Shown here piece after piece: positions 38,033 through 47,579 of a DNA stretch of 53,845 nt; position 1 is the stretch's first letter; every line of letters begins with the position of its first letter. Below the pieces are notes generated by a model. The model had not been told where the DNA came from. It ran no database searches and saw nothing but the letters and a program-made list of their open reading frames with translations. Both the position numbers and the translations under genes were made by a program. This stretch comes from an uncultured Clostridia bacterium. Lineage in GTDB: Bacteria; Bacillota; Clostridia; Christensenellales; UBA3700. The DNA is taken from assembly GCA_945872615.1 (NCBI GenBank), contig CAMBZZ010000010.1, positions 1 to 53,845 on the forward strand, read 5' to 3'.

Positions 38033-38479
38033 ATGAAAGTTTTATTATTGCAAGACGTAAAAGCACAAGGCAAGAAGGGCGAAATAATAGAAATCAGCGA
38101 CGGTTACGCTCGCAACTTCGTAATCAAAAAGGGCTTGGGTATCGAGGCAACGCCTGCCATAATCAATGAAAAAAATCAAAAGGACGCAGCCAACGCTCGT
38201 AGAAAACAACAAGAGTTGGAAGCCGCTCAAGCTTTGGCAAAAGAGTTGAAGGGCAAAAAGATAGAAGTGGAAATCAAATGTGGTGAAAACGGGAAACTCT
38301 TCGGGGCTTTGACCGCCAAAGAGATAAGCGAAGCTTTGGCAAAGTCGGGATACGACGTGGACAAAAAGAAAATCGTAGTCAAAGAGACTATCAAAGCCGT
38401 AGGCGTGTATGAGATAGAAATCAAACTTTATGCCAACGTAAGTACGACGATATTGGTGTCGGTCAAACCTCAAATATGA
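38033..38479 (+). CDS. rplI: Ribosomal protein L9
   Basis: A 50S protein joining two domains by a long helix; 148 residues. The N-terminal rRNA-binding domain has [18 protein letters not shown] and the [12 protein letters not shown] signature (24-35). The helix (residues about 41-75) and the C-terminal VSVKPQI are present. AGGAGGA lies upstream. It is transcribed alone here; the usual neighbours rpsF, ssb, rpsR or dnaB are absent. Confidence 0.98.
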   Translation: MKVLLLQDVKAQGKKGEIIEISDGYARNFVIKKGLGIEATPAIINEKNQKDAANARRKQQELEAAQALAKELKGKKIEVEIKCGENGKLFGALTAKEISEALAKSGYDVDKKKIVVKETIKAVGVYEIEIKLYANVSTTILVSVKPQI

Positions 38480-38496
38480 TTAAGTCAACACAACCA

Positions 38497-38786
38497 AACG
38501 CAGACTAATCGGTGCTCCCCGTCAGGGAAATTCCATAAGAATAAGAAAAATAAAATTTAGCTCACTACACCTTGCATTGCAAGGAGGTGAGCTTTTTGAG
38601 TTATATTATATTGTTTGCGTTGCAAACGGTGATATTTTTGTCTTTTAGACAAAAGCGATATTATATTTGCCTTAACTTTCCAGATAGAGAAAATATCACG
38701 CCGAAGGCATATCGCTTGCCACAAGGCAAATATGTTGCGGCATTGCGATAAATCCATATTGCTACGCCACTAAGGTCTGCGTTTTT
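38497..38786. repeat. Palindromic repeat element inside a split terminator
   Basis: ACGCAGAC (38499-38506) and GTCTGCGTTTTTT (about 38775-38786) flank about 270 bp of palindromes. These include a terminator hairpin (AGCTCAC 38559-38565 with GTGAGCT 38587-38593, then TTTTT) and self-complementary pieces (GTTTGC-GCAAAC, TTTGTCT-AGACAAA, TTGCC-GGCAA) separated by GATAT boxes. Three long complementary pairs (GTGATATTTT, AAGCGATAT and ATATTTGCCTT with their complements) occur in the same order, so they cannot nest. No gene is present; open frames here are translated repeat. Confidence 0.7.
38559..38598 (+). terminator. rplI terminator
   Basis: AGCTCAC...CCTTGC pairs with GCAAGG...GTGAGCT, followed by TTTTT, about 80 bp after rplI. 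Confidence 0.8.
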
Positions 38787-39733
38787 TATACGGTGAGTAT
38801 TCTTTGGATTGTTCCGTCCCGGACGAGGAAATCGAAGTATTTGACTTTGGCGTAGTTGCCGGCTCCGTAGACGAGCCCCAGGCGGTTGCGTCTATACGGT
38901 ACGATAGGTATCGAAAGTATCTCGCTAAAGTCGCCCAGCGTATTGGTCAGAGAGGATACCGGGATAGAGGGCGCGATACTATTAACCATATCCCAATCGC
39001 CTACGAAATAGCTTTCTACAAGAGCATAACAGAGGAGGGAATCGCAGCAACGTAACGTTCTGTCGTAGTCGAACTCCACCTTTTCGACGACGTAACTGCC
39101 GTCGCACAGAGTGAGATAGCGGTGCATTTTTCTGCCGCACATATCGTGCAAGTCGTCGGTTACGCGTACGCAGTCTTCACACACTTCCACGTCGTCGCCG
39201 CAGCATTGCAACAGTACGGTATAGTCGTCTTGGTATTCTAACACCGCCAAAAATTTTTTGCGGAGACACTTTGCCGTGACCGACAGTAATTGACAACCTT
39301 GAGATAGAGGGATGGCACGGCATTGAAGGTCGCTAAGAGCGTGAGGACAGTCGAGAACTAACAATTCGTTTTCCGTTTCGACGCTTAGGTGATAGCCGCC
39401 CAGATTGTAGCAAGTGAGGCAATGCTCGGTGTCGTCGCAAGTGATAAATTCTTCGCACAAGACTTGCTTGTCGGTAGATATGCCGATAGACGCCTCTTTG
39501 AAACGCACGCAAAAAATTCCGCCTTTGCAATCTATGACCACAAGCCTATCGTGAGCTTGAACGATATTGTCTCTGACGATAAGTTTTACTAATTGCGCCA
39601 AAGCCCCCGACTTGGCGGGCATATAACTCAACGCCACTATCGAGTTGGGCGGAGTGGTGAGGGTATTATCTTGCAAAGTCTTGCCGTCCGCAAGCAAAAA
39701 ATCGTCGCCTACGTCAAAATAAATGGTTGCCAT
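38786..39733 (-). CDS. Cysteine-rich protein of unknown function
   Basis: A 315-residue protein with about 19 cysteines spread over residues 70-240 and none in the last 75. No signal peptide or membrane helix is seen, so it is probably cytoplasmic and may bind metal. I recognise no family. The ATG at 39733 (MATIYFDVGDDFLL) is chosen; another ATG 10 codons upstream (39763) overlaps a TATAAT that is a likely -10 box. Neither has a ribosome site. It lies downstream of a lipoprotein gene on the same strand, but a terminator separates them. Confidence 0.75.
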   Translation of the reverse strand: MATIYFDVGDDFLLADGKTLQDNTLTTPPNSIVALSYMPAKSGALAQLVKLIVRDNIVQAHDRLVVIDCKGGIFCVRFKEASIGISTDKQVLCEEFITCDDTEHCLTCYNLGGYHLSVETENELLVLDCPHALSDLQCRAIPLSQGCQLLSVTAKCLRKKFLAVLEYQDDYTVLLQCCGDDVEVCEDCVRVTDDLHDMCGRKMHRYLTLCDGSYVVEKVEFDYDRTLRCCDSLLCYALVESYFVGDWDMVNSIAPSIPVSSLTNTLGDFSEILSIPIVPYRRNRLGLVYGAGNYAKVKYFDFLVRDGTIQRILTV

Positions 39734-39803
39734 ATCGTATTGTATGAGCTTGCAACGCTGCATTATAACAAAAAATCAACTAGAATAGCATGTCGGAACG
39801 GAT

Positions 39804-39829
39804 AAAAAACGCCGTATCGCTACGGCGTT
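39804..39829 (-). terminator. Terminator after the lipoprotein gene (minus strand)
   Basis: On the minus strand AACGCCGTA pairs with TACGGCGTT and is followed by TTTTATC. It is 40 bp after the lipoprotein stop codon. Confidence 0.9.
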
Positions 39830-39868
39830 GATATTTAGCTGAAGTTGCCGATATACGGCTTTGATTGG

Positions 39869-40696
39869 TTATGCTACCGTTACGCTATCGAGGGTGTAGG
39901 TGACGTTGCCTTCTATTATTTTGACTATGGCATTGGTTGCGCCGTCAACTGCTTGGTTGGAGACGTAGCACTTGAGCGGATTGCCCTTGCCCGGGAATGT
40001 ACGATTGATAGACAACTCTATCGTAGAGACGTTGTAAGTGTCTTCGCCGACAATCAGCTCGGAAGACGACGAGGTCTTGCTGAGAAGTATCGAATTGAGT
40101 TGGCTCGACTTGAAATCGGGCATATTGATACTAAAAGAAGACGTGTCGCTAGGGAATGAGCGAGCGAGTAGATATAGCATAGCGTTGTCGGTATAAGGCG
40201 CAGAGAAAAAGTCCTTAATCTTGATGTCGTCGGTGACAGTCTCCCCGTCGGACACGTAAGTATAATATACCTTGTCCTTGTTGGCATATTCCGCCGTCAC
40301 TTCTTCGACGTGCGAAGCGGTGACTGCCTTGCTGTAAGAAGCTTTGACTTGCATTGTGGTATAGCAAATTACCTTACTATCTATCGTGTCGCCGTTGTCC
40401 ATAACGAGCGACGCGGTGGCTACGTAGCCCGTAAATGCCGAATAGGTCTTGTCTTGCAAGGTTACGTCGGCGTTGTCGACACGATTGACTACGAGGGTAT
40501 AAGTGCCATTGAGCGCTACGTCGCCCTCGGTGTAAGATACCGAATAAACCGAGGTCTCGGTCATATCTCTCAAAGAAATCCAAGGCGCGCTGTTGCCCAG
40601 CTTCTTTTGGATAGGGGATGAACCCGTACAACCCGCAAACGCCGTCAAGCAAACCGCCAAAACTATGATTACTGCCAAAATAATTCTCTTTTTCAT
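39869..40696 (-). CDS. Lipoprotein of unknown function
   Basis: A 275-residue protein with a lipoprotein signal (MKKRIILAVIIVLAVCLTAF then AGC; lipidated cysteine near residue 23) and a beta-rich, Ser/Thr-rich mature part without a domain I recognise. The frame is open 176 codons further upstream over addB, but the signal peptide fixes the start at 40696. There is no ribosome site; instead TATAAT (40703-40708) ends exactly 6 nt before the ATG, so the mRNA is predicted to begin at or next to the start codon (leaderless). It is divergent from addB. Confidence 0.8.
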   Translation of the reverse strand: MKKRIILAVIIVLAVCLTAFAGCTGSSPIQKKLGNSAPWISLRDMTETSVYSVSYTEGDVALNGTYTLVVNRVDNADVTLQDKTYSAFTGYVATASLVMDNGDTIDSKVICYTTMQVKASYSKAVTASHVEEVTAEYANKDKVYYTYVSDGETVTDDIKIKDFFSAPYTDNAMLYLLARSFPSDTSSFSINMPDFKSSQLNSILLSKTSSSSELIVGEDTYNVSTIELSINRTFPGKGNPLKCYVSNQAVDGATNAIVKIIEGNVTYTLDSVTVA

Positions 40697-40702
40697 ACAA
40701 GT

Positions 40703-40777
40703 ATTATAACATATAAAATAAATAATACAATAAAAATTTGTAATAATATTGATATTGCGGCGAGAAATTGGTAGAAT
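40703..40777. promoter_or_regulatory. Divergent promoters predicted to give leaderless mRNAs
   Basis: Plus strand: TTGATA (40749-40754), 17 bp, TAGAAT (40772-40777), then 6 nt and the addB ATG at 40784. Minus strand: TTGTAT (40725-40730), 16 bp, TATAAT (40703-40708), then 6 nt and the lipoprotein ATG at 40696. In both, the usual start-site distance puts the first transcribed base on the A of ATG. Confidence 0.7.
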
Positions 40778-40783
40778 GTTAGT

Positions 40784-43700
40784 ATGATAAATATTATTCT
40801 TACTCCCATACTTACGAGCCAGCCGATTTTGAAAAAAATCAAAGATAATTTTGACGGAAAGTCCCGACATTTGCTTATAGTGCCCGATAGATTTACGCTT
40901 TCTTACGAAAAGAGTGCGATTGATTACATCGGTCGCGACGACGACTCGATGCAAAAAGAATTGTTGGATTACCTCGGACTTAGGGGAAGTTTTGAATTGG
41001 AAGTGTCGAGTTTTTCTAAGCTCGCCGATAGATTTTTGAAAAGAAAAGCTTTGCGCCTCTTGGACAAACAAGCGGAGATTATGCTGCTTCGCAAGGTCAT
41101 AGAAGAAAACAAAGACGGTCTGGTTTGCTTTGGCAGAGCAGTCAAGCAAGCGGGCTTTGCCGAAGAAATGTACGCCGCAATATCGCAGATTAGAAACAGC
41201 GGCGTGACCGTGGAGCAAATGCAAGGATTGGAGGGAAAACTCGATAGTAAAACTCAGTTGAAAACTCGCGATATAGCCCTATTGTATTCTCGTTACGTAC
41301 AAGCATTGCAACAAGGCTACGTCGACGGAACGAGTAAATTGCAAGCCTTTGCTAGCAGCGTGGAGAATAGCGAACTTGCCGATTATCATATATATCTTAC
41401 CGACTTTACGTCGCTCACCAAAGTGGAGAAGGACATCGTGCAAGCAATGATGAAGACGGCTCTTTCTTTTGACGCGTGCTTGCTTTCTTCGTGCGACGCC
41501 AATAGCTTTATTTATCCTCAGTCTATGCAAGACGACTTCGTCGCTATGGCGCAAAGAGCGGGACAACTCGTCAATATCGAAAGGTTTGACCCGCAACTTG
41601 GCGGAGATATGGGAGCGTTGCAAAAAGGCTTGTATAGTTGCGAAAAGCCCACGGCGCCAAGCCAAGCGGGACAAGTAGAGTTGTACCAAGCCGACGACGT
41701 GGAGCAAGAGATAAAACACGTAGCAAGAAAAATCAATGCCTTGATACGCACAGGCGAGGCAAGATATAAGGATATTGCTATAGTTTGTCCCGACTTCGAC
41801 GGCTACGCAGACGAGATATATAAGATTTTTCAAGATTTTGACGTGTCGTATTATTGCGACGTCAAGACCCCGCTTATTACGCAAGCGTTGTCTAAGACGC
41901 TATACGCAGCTATCAAAGCCAAACTATCGGGCTTCGGGCAGAGGGAAGTATTGGCATTTGCCAAAAGTCCGTTGACGGGTCTCGACTACGATGACGTGTG
42001 CGTATTTGAGAATTATTGCTTAGAAAAGGGCGTGGAATACAGCAAGTTTTTGACTAATTTCGAGCTAGAATGCCGAGAAGACGAGAGAGCGGAAAGAGTG
42101 CGTGCTCGTTTGGTCGAAGCCTTGTCAAATCTCGACTGCAACGTAAAGACCGTCGCAGAAGCAAGCAAAAGCGTCAATGACTTTTTGACCTGCAACGCGT
42201 TGGAAGAAAAAAACCTAGAATTGGCTCAACGACAAAGTCAAGCGGGCTTGGACGTGGAGAGTGCCGTGACGGCGCAATGTTTCGAAAAAATCAAGAAAAT
42301 TCTTGACCAGGCAGTGGGAATTATGGGCGACACGGCTATGGATATGGACAAGTTTTCGAGCGTGCTTTTTAGTGCAATCGCGGGTGCGGAAGTCAGCACG
42401 ACGCCACTATACGTGGATAGCGTATTCGTGGGGGATATGACTAGTTCCAGATATGAAGACGTCAAATATATGTTCGTACTGGGAGCGAGCGAAGATTGCT
42501 TCCCGAGCCAAAGCAGCGGCAACGGTATAGTAGCCGAGAGGGAGTCTGTTGCGTGGGCAAAGTCGGGCGTGGTGGTCGAGCCCGACGTCAAAGCGCGTAA
42601 CAGAATGCAAAAGCTCAATATTCTTACGACCATACTCAAAGCGGAAAAGAGGTTGACGATTAGTTATGCGCTCAAAGATAGCCTTATGCAACCTTGTAGC
42701 CGTTCGACAACGGTAGACTATATCGCCGAGCTGTGCGGAGCGGAGATAGAACGCGTCGAAGATTGGACGAACGTTCCGCATGAGGAGATAGCGGATTACC
42801 TTTCTACCGACGGCAATATCTTGCAAGAGTTGGTCGAGACGGTGCGACTTGCCAAAAACAATATGTGGGGCAAAACCGACGAAGAACTTGCTCTTTTGGA
42901 CAAAATCTATACTATTGCTTGCAAAAAATACGGCAGGGATTACGTGGACGAATTGTTGACGGGAGATCGTCGACCTCAAAAAGTAATCCATACCGACGGC
43001 ATCGCTTGGAACAACGGTGGGTCTTCGGCGAGCCAATTCGAATGCTATTTTAATTGTCCGTTTAAGCATTACGCCAACTACGTGCTCAAGCTTAGAAGAA
43101 GAGAAGAAGCCAAACTCGAAGTGTCGGATTTGGGTACTTATCTACATGCTATAGCCGAACATTATTTTACCGACCCGAAGTGTTGCGAATATACTCCCGA
43201 GCAACAAAAGGAGATAGTGGACGAGATTTTTGATAAATTGTGTAAGGAAGAGAAAAAACTCGCCATTCTTATTGCTCAGCCAACGGGCAAAAGTCTAAGG
43301 AATAAAATAACGTCAAGGGCTTGGTTTATGATACAAAAATTGACGCAAAAAATGCAATTTACCAAGTTCCGTCCTTATGCGTGCGAAAAGAAATTCGGGT
43401 TTGGCGGAGAAGACGACTTGCCTGCTGTGTCTATCGATAATGGTAAAAACGTAATAAATATCAAAGGTATTATCGACCGCATAGACAAGTATCGAGACAG
43501 ATTTTTTGTCATAGATTACAAGTCCAAGTCGCATATTGACTTCAAACCGAAGAACATACTCTTCGGCGACAGAATACAAATGTTGATTTATATTATGGCT
43601 GTAACGTCGCAAGAAAACTTTACGCCCGCAGGTATGTTTTACGTGTTGATGAACGACAAATACGTCAATCCCGAGGACGACGCTGAAAAGCGATTTAGGT

Positions 43701-44089
43701 ACGTGGGTTACGTCGACGCGAGCGAAGATAATATCGCCGACTTGGATAGTAGATTGATCGAAGAAAAAGACGTCAAGAGCGACTTGTTTGACCTCAAAAA
43801 GAAAGTCGGAGCCAAGGGAAGCAAGATTAGCGGTAGCATTTTGACCGACAAAGAGATAGAGGCAACTTGCGGTTACGTAAAAAGATTGATTACCAAAGCC
43901 TCAAGAGAAATCGACGAGGGATATGCCGAGCCTAAGCCGTTGAAGGATGGGTGCAAGTATTGTGACTACAAAAATATGTGCGGATTCGAGCAAATGCAAA
44001 GACAAGAGAGAGAATTCGAAAGTATCAGAACGATTGGCGAGATGATGAAAATCGTTGCCGCCGGCGAAAAAGGAGAAGACGATGATTGA
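40784..44089 (+). CDS. addB: AddB subunit of the AddAB helicase-nuclease
   Basis: The second nuclease subunit of AddAB, which processes double-strand breaks for RecA; 1101 residues. The C-terminal nuclease has GIIDRIDKYRDRFFVIDYKSK. The iron-sulfur cysteines are C758 (NCPFKHYANYVLKLR; C754 is close by) and C1057, C1060 and C1066 (CxxCxxxxxC), as in Bacillus. The N-terminus (MINIILTPILTSQPILKKI) has no GxxGxGKT Walker A, unlike Bacillus AddB, so ATP binding here is probably lost, as in RexB-type subunits. No ribosome site precedes the start. It overlaps addA by 8 bp. Confidence 0.95.
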   Translation: MINIILTPILTSQPILKKIKDNFDGKSRHLLIVPDRFTLSYEKSAIDYIGRDDDSMQKELLDYLGLRGSFELEVSSFSKLADRFLKRKALRLLDKQAEIMLLRKVIEENKDGLVCFGRAVKQAGFAEEMYAAISQIRNSGVTVEQMQGLEGKLDSKTQLKTRDIALLYSRYVQALQQGYVDGTSKLQAFASSVENSELADYHIYLTDFTSLTKVEKDIVQAMMKTALSFDACLLSSCDANSFIYPQSMQDDFVAMAQRAGQLVNIERFDPQLGGDMGALQKGLYSCEKPTAPSQAGQVELYQADDVEQEIKHVARKINALIRTGEARYKDIAIVCPDFDGYADEIYKIFQDFDVSYYCDVKTPLITQALSKTLYAAIKAKLSGFGQREVLAFAKSPLTGLDYDDVCVFENYCLEKGVEYSKFLTNFELECREDERAERVRARLVEALSNLDCNVKTVAEASKSVNDFLTCNALEEKNLELAQRQSQAGLDVESAVTAQCFEKIKKILDQAVGIMGDTAMDMDKFSSVLFSAIAGAEVSTTPLYVDSVFVGDMTSSRYEDVKYMFVLGASEDCFPSQSSGNGIVAERESVAWAKSGVVVEPDVKARNRMQKLNILTTILKAEKRLTISYALKDSLMQPCSRSTTVDYIAELCGAEIERVEDWTNVPHEEIADYLSTDGNILQELVETVRLAKNNMWGKTDEELALLDKIYTIACKKYGRDYVDELLTGDRRPQKVIHTDGIAWNNGGSSASQFECYFNCPFKHYANYVLKLRRREEAKLEVSDLGTYLHAIAEHYFTDPKCCEYTPEQQKEIVDEIFDKLCKEEKKLAILIAQPTGKSLRNKITSRAWFMIQKLTQKMQFTKFRPYACEKKFGFGGEDDLPAVSIDNGKNVINIKGIIDRIDKYRDRFFVIDYKSKSHIDFKPKNILFGDRIQMLIYIMAVTSQENFTPAGMFYVLMNDKYVNPEDDAEKRFRYVGYVDASEDNIADLDSRLIEEKDVKSDLFDLKKKVGAKGSKISGSILTDKEIEATCGYVKRLITKASREIDEGYAEPKPLKDGCKYCDYKNMCGFEQMQRQEREFESIRTIGEMMKIVAAGEKGEDDD

Positions 44090-47000
44090 GTGGAGCAGTG
44101 AACAACTCGGCGTGATAAACAGCCGACAAAACAACACCCTCGTGTCCGCGTCCGCAGGCAGCGGCAAAACTACCGTTATGCTTGAACGACTTATTCGCAT
44201 AATAACGGGCGACGACTTTACGCACGAAACGGTGCCTATAAAAAATATAGTCGTAGTAACCTTCAACAACGGCGTGGCGCAAGAATTGAGATGCAAAATA
44301 AGTAAAAAACTCAAAGAAAAATTCGACGCCACCCAAAACGGTCGACATAGAGAATTTTTGAGAGAGCAAATAGAGGATTTGGCTGTAGCCGATATATCTA
44401 CTTTGCACTCGTTGTGCGGCAATATCATCAGACAAAACTTCGAGGCGGTGGGAGTAGACCCGTCCTTTGGATTGTTGGATGACGACGGAAGAGAAACGCT
44501 GTTTGACAAGGCGGTGGAAGACACGCTCAAGAAGTATCGCTCCGATTTTTCGCCTTTGTTTGAGAGTTTTGCAAGATATTGCACCGATTACGAATTCAAA
44601 AATATAATCAAAGAATTCTACGAATTCGTCGTAGCGCAACCCGATAGAGAACACTATCTCGATAGTGTGGCTTTGCTATGCACTTCGACCGACCTCGACG
44701 TCAATCCTCTCGTCAAGAGATACGTGGACAAGCTGAATAGACAGTTGCAGACCTTCAAAGAGGAGGCTCGAGCTATGAGAGAGCGTTTTGCTACCGAAGG
44801 ATACGACGAGGGCGTGGAGTATTGCGATAAACTCGTAGGCAATTTGAATAATTACGGTAGTTTTTCGACTTTGGGCGAGTTGTTGAAAAGCTGTGCGATT
44901 AGATTGGATAAAGTAAGTTTTGACCTAAGAAGAAAAGCCATGCCCGAAGTCAAAGAGTATAGGAAAGAGTTTAATGCTTTGAGCAAACAATGCGACGAAT
45001 TGGTCGAAGAACTCAATACGTATGCCGCGACTGACTATTCCGCACATAGGCTAGCCGTGCAAAAATGCAACGAAACTATCAAGGTTTTGTGTGCCTTTAC
45101 CCACGACGTAACGGCAAGATACTTAGAACTCAAACAGCAAGAGAATAAACTCGACTTCAACGACTTGGAGTACTATGCCGTGCAAGCCTTGAAAAACGAC
45201 GACGTTGCCGAGGCATATAGACAAAAATACTCTTACGTTTGCGTAGACGAGTATCAAGATATTAATGCCGTGCAAGAGTTTATACTCGGCAAAATTACCA
45301 ATGGCAAAAACTTGTTTATGGTAGGCGATTCCAAACAAAGCATCTACGCTTTTAGACAAACCGATACCGATATATTTTTGGGTAAGTTCGACGATTATAT
45401 ACAAGACCCTACGCTGGGCGAGCCGCATTACCTCAATGCCAATTATCGCAGTAGCAAGGATATATTGCAATTTGTCAACCAAGTCTTTGACGTCGTGATG
45501 ACCAAAGACTTCGGTGGGGTGGACTATAGACGTACCGCCCGTCTCGAAGAAGGACAAAAGGCATACGAGCCTACTTGCGACAAGCCTGTGCAAGTGGTAT
45601 TGTTTGAAGAGAAAGCAGCCAAAAAAGAGACGATTTTTGACGACGACGGCGTGTATAGCGTGCGTAGTCACCACGTCGACGCTTCGACGAAGTATCGTCA
45701 GGAGTCGCTGTGGATTGCCGAGAAAATCAAAGATTTAGTCTCGAGCGGACGAGTATGTCAAATAGTTGACGGACAACCTCTCAATAGACCTATAGAATAT
45801 AAGGATATTGCAATTCTGTTTACTAGTCGAAACGAACAAATAGAAGACTTGACCAGATGTTTGAATTACGTTGGCATTCCCGTCGACGACGCGCTCGTCG
45901 TCAAGAACAAAACCAACGCTTCGCTCAACGCCGTGGTCGATTTGCTCAGAGTGATAGACAACGATAGACAAGACGTAGCTTTGGCGTCTGCAATGACGGG
46001 ATATTTCGGAGGTTTCGGACTTGACGAGATGGCTGAGATACGGAAAAACGGCGAGCCGCTAGTAGCTAAAACCAGTCAGCAAGAGCATTTTTATCGATAC
46101 GTCTTGGCGGTGCGAGATACGGATACGCCGCTTGGCAAAAAAATCAAAAGGTTTTTTGATTTCGTAGATAAATATAGGGTCGCGCAAACTTCGCTATCCG
46201 TAGGTAATTTGATCAAAAAGATTATTTACGACAGCGGATTTGACAATTACGTGTTGCTCAAAGACGGCGGTAAACGAGAATTCGAAGAATTGATGGCGTT
46301 CATAAAAAATCTCAAAGGCAAGAGTTTCGATAGAAGTTTGAGCGACTTTTTGACGATGGGCGACGGCATAAAGAAAAGTTCCAACTCTTCGGCGGCACAA
46401 ACGGGTGATAACTGCGTCAAAATGTTGACTATGCACGCCTCCAAAGGACTGGAATATCCCGTCGTGTTCGTGGTCAATTTGGACAAAGGTTTCAATAAGG
46501 ATTATACGAAAAAGAAGTTTTTGGTTGACAAGGACTTTGGTGTTGCGATGAAGACGCTTGACGAGGAGACTTATATCGCTAGCGATAACGTCGTCCTCGA
46601 CGCTATGAAAGACTACAAGGACAAGTGCTACAAAGAAGAGAGAATGAGATTGCTATACGTGGCGTTGACAAGAGCAAAAAATATGCTTTTCGTCACCGCT
46701 TCGGTCAATTCTTTGGATAAGGCGACGAGTACAATCCTCCCCGAGAACGTCAATTCTTCGCTGCAATGGATAACTTACGTGGCAAATAACAACCACGCTT
46801 TTGAGAAAAAATATATAAGTTGTATCGAACAAGAGCCTCTACAAGAGGAAAAATCGGATAACCCGCCGCTTACCTTTAGATTGCTACGAGACGCCGACGT
46901 GGCAGATTTGGAAAAAGCGCTGGAACTCGATTATGCCTACAAAGAAAGTAAGACTTTAGGTATAAAACATACCGTTACGGCAATAAATAATATAGCCTCG

Positions 47001-47537
47001 CAAGATAAGTCGGTATTTGATCGCACGGGGCACGGCGAGAGCGGGAAGAATTTGGTCGGTACGGCTTTGCACAAGGCTATGGAGTTGATTGACTTCGGAT
47101 TGCAAGGAAGAGAAGAAGTGGCTGTCTTCCTTGACGAAATGGTTAAGAGCGACGAACTGAGCGCAGAGCAAAGACAGATGATAGACCCGCAAATAATTGC
47201 AGATTGTTTGCTCTCACCGTCGATAACACTTGCCAAAAATAACAGACACTTTAGAGAAAAGAACTTTGTGCTCGACATTCCCGCCTGCGAGGTGTTGGAT
47301 GGGGTCGCGACCGACGACAAGATATTGTTGCAAGGTACTATCGACTTGTTGATTGAGTTGCCGGAGGGATACGTGATAGTCGACTTCAAATATTCCGGCA
47401 AGAGCGACGAGGAGATAAAGCGTACTTACGCCAAACAACTCGAATTGTACCAATTGGCGGTGGAGAGTTGCAGTAGAAAAAAAGTCCTCGATAAGGTCAT
47501 TGTCGTAATAGGCGACGGAAGAGAAATAAAACTCTAA
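44082..47537 (+). CDS. addA: AddA subunit of the AddAB helicase-nuclease
   Basis: A UvrD-type helicase with a C-terminal nuclease; 1151 residues from the ATG at 44082, which follows AAGGAG. The frame is open 9 codons upstream, but that part lies in the addB end. Walker A is ASAGSGKT (23-30); VDEYQD (about 389-394), TMHASKGLEYPVVFV and LLYVALTRAKN are helicase motifs; the nuclease has GTIDLLIELPEGYVIVDFKY and QLELYQLA. It completes the AddAB complex with the preceding gene. Confidence 0.97.
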   Translation: MIEWSSEQLGVINSRQNNTLVSASAGSGKTTVMLERLIRIITGDDFTHETVPIKNIVVVTFNNGVAQELRCKISKKLKEKFDATQNGRHREFLREQIEDLAVADISTLHSLCGNIIRQNFEAVGVDPSFGLLDDDGRETLFDKAVEDTLKKYRSDFSPLFESFARYCTDYEFKNIIKEFYEFVVAQPDREHYLDSVALLCTSTDLDVNPLVKRYVDKLNRQLQTFKEEARAMRERFATEGYDEGVEYCDKLVGNLNNYGSFSTLGELLKSCAIRLDKVSFDLRRKAMPEVKEYRKEFNALSKQCDELVEELNTYAATDYSAHRLAVQKCNETIKVLCAFTHDVTARYLELKQQENKLDFNDLEYYAVQALKNDDVAEAYRQKYSYVCVDEYQDINAVQEFILGKITNGKNLFMVGDSKQSIYAFRQTDTDIFLGKFDDYIQDPTLGEPHYLNANYRSSKDILQFVNQVFDVVMTKDFGGVDYRRTARLEEGQKAYEPTCDKPVQVVLFEEKAAKKETIFDDDGVYSVRSHHVDASTKYRQESLWIAEKIKDLVSSGRVCQIVDGQPLNRPIEYKDIAILFTSRNEQIEDLTRCLNYVGIPVDDALVVKNKTNASLNAVVDLLRVIDNDRQDVALASAMTGYFGGFGLDEMAEIRKNGEPLVAKTSQQEHFYRYVLAVRDTDTPLGKKIKRFFDFVDKYRVAQTSLSVGNLIKKIIYDSGFDNYVLLKDGGKREFEELMAFIKNLKGKSFDRSLSDFLTMGDGIKKSSNSSAAQTGDNCVKMLTMHASKGLEYPVVFVVNLDKGFNKDYTKKKFLVDKDFGVAMKTLDEETYIASDNVVLDAMKDYKDKCYKEERMRLLYVALTRAKNMLFVTASVNSLDKATSTILPENVNSSLQWITYVANNNHAFEKKYISCIEQEPLQEEKSDNPPLTFRLLRDADVADLEKALELDYAYKESKTLGIKHTVTAINNIASQDKSVFDRTGHGESGKNLVGTALHKAMELIDFGLQGREEVAVFLDEMVKSDELSAEQRQMIDPQIIADCLLSPSITLAKNNRHFREKNFVLDIPACEVLDGVATDDKILLQGTIDLLIELPEGYVIVDFKYSGKSDEEIKRTYAKQLELYQLAVESCSRKKVLDKVIVVIGDGREIKL

Positions 47538-47579
47538 AACCGTAGAATAGAGACGTTACATACTTTTAGGAGGGGTGTA

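Noticed and set aside
38557..38757. 66-codon open frame on the minus strand
   Set aside because: It lies wholly within the palindromic repeat after rplI and its product follows the repeat units.
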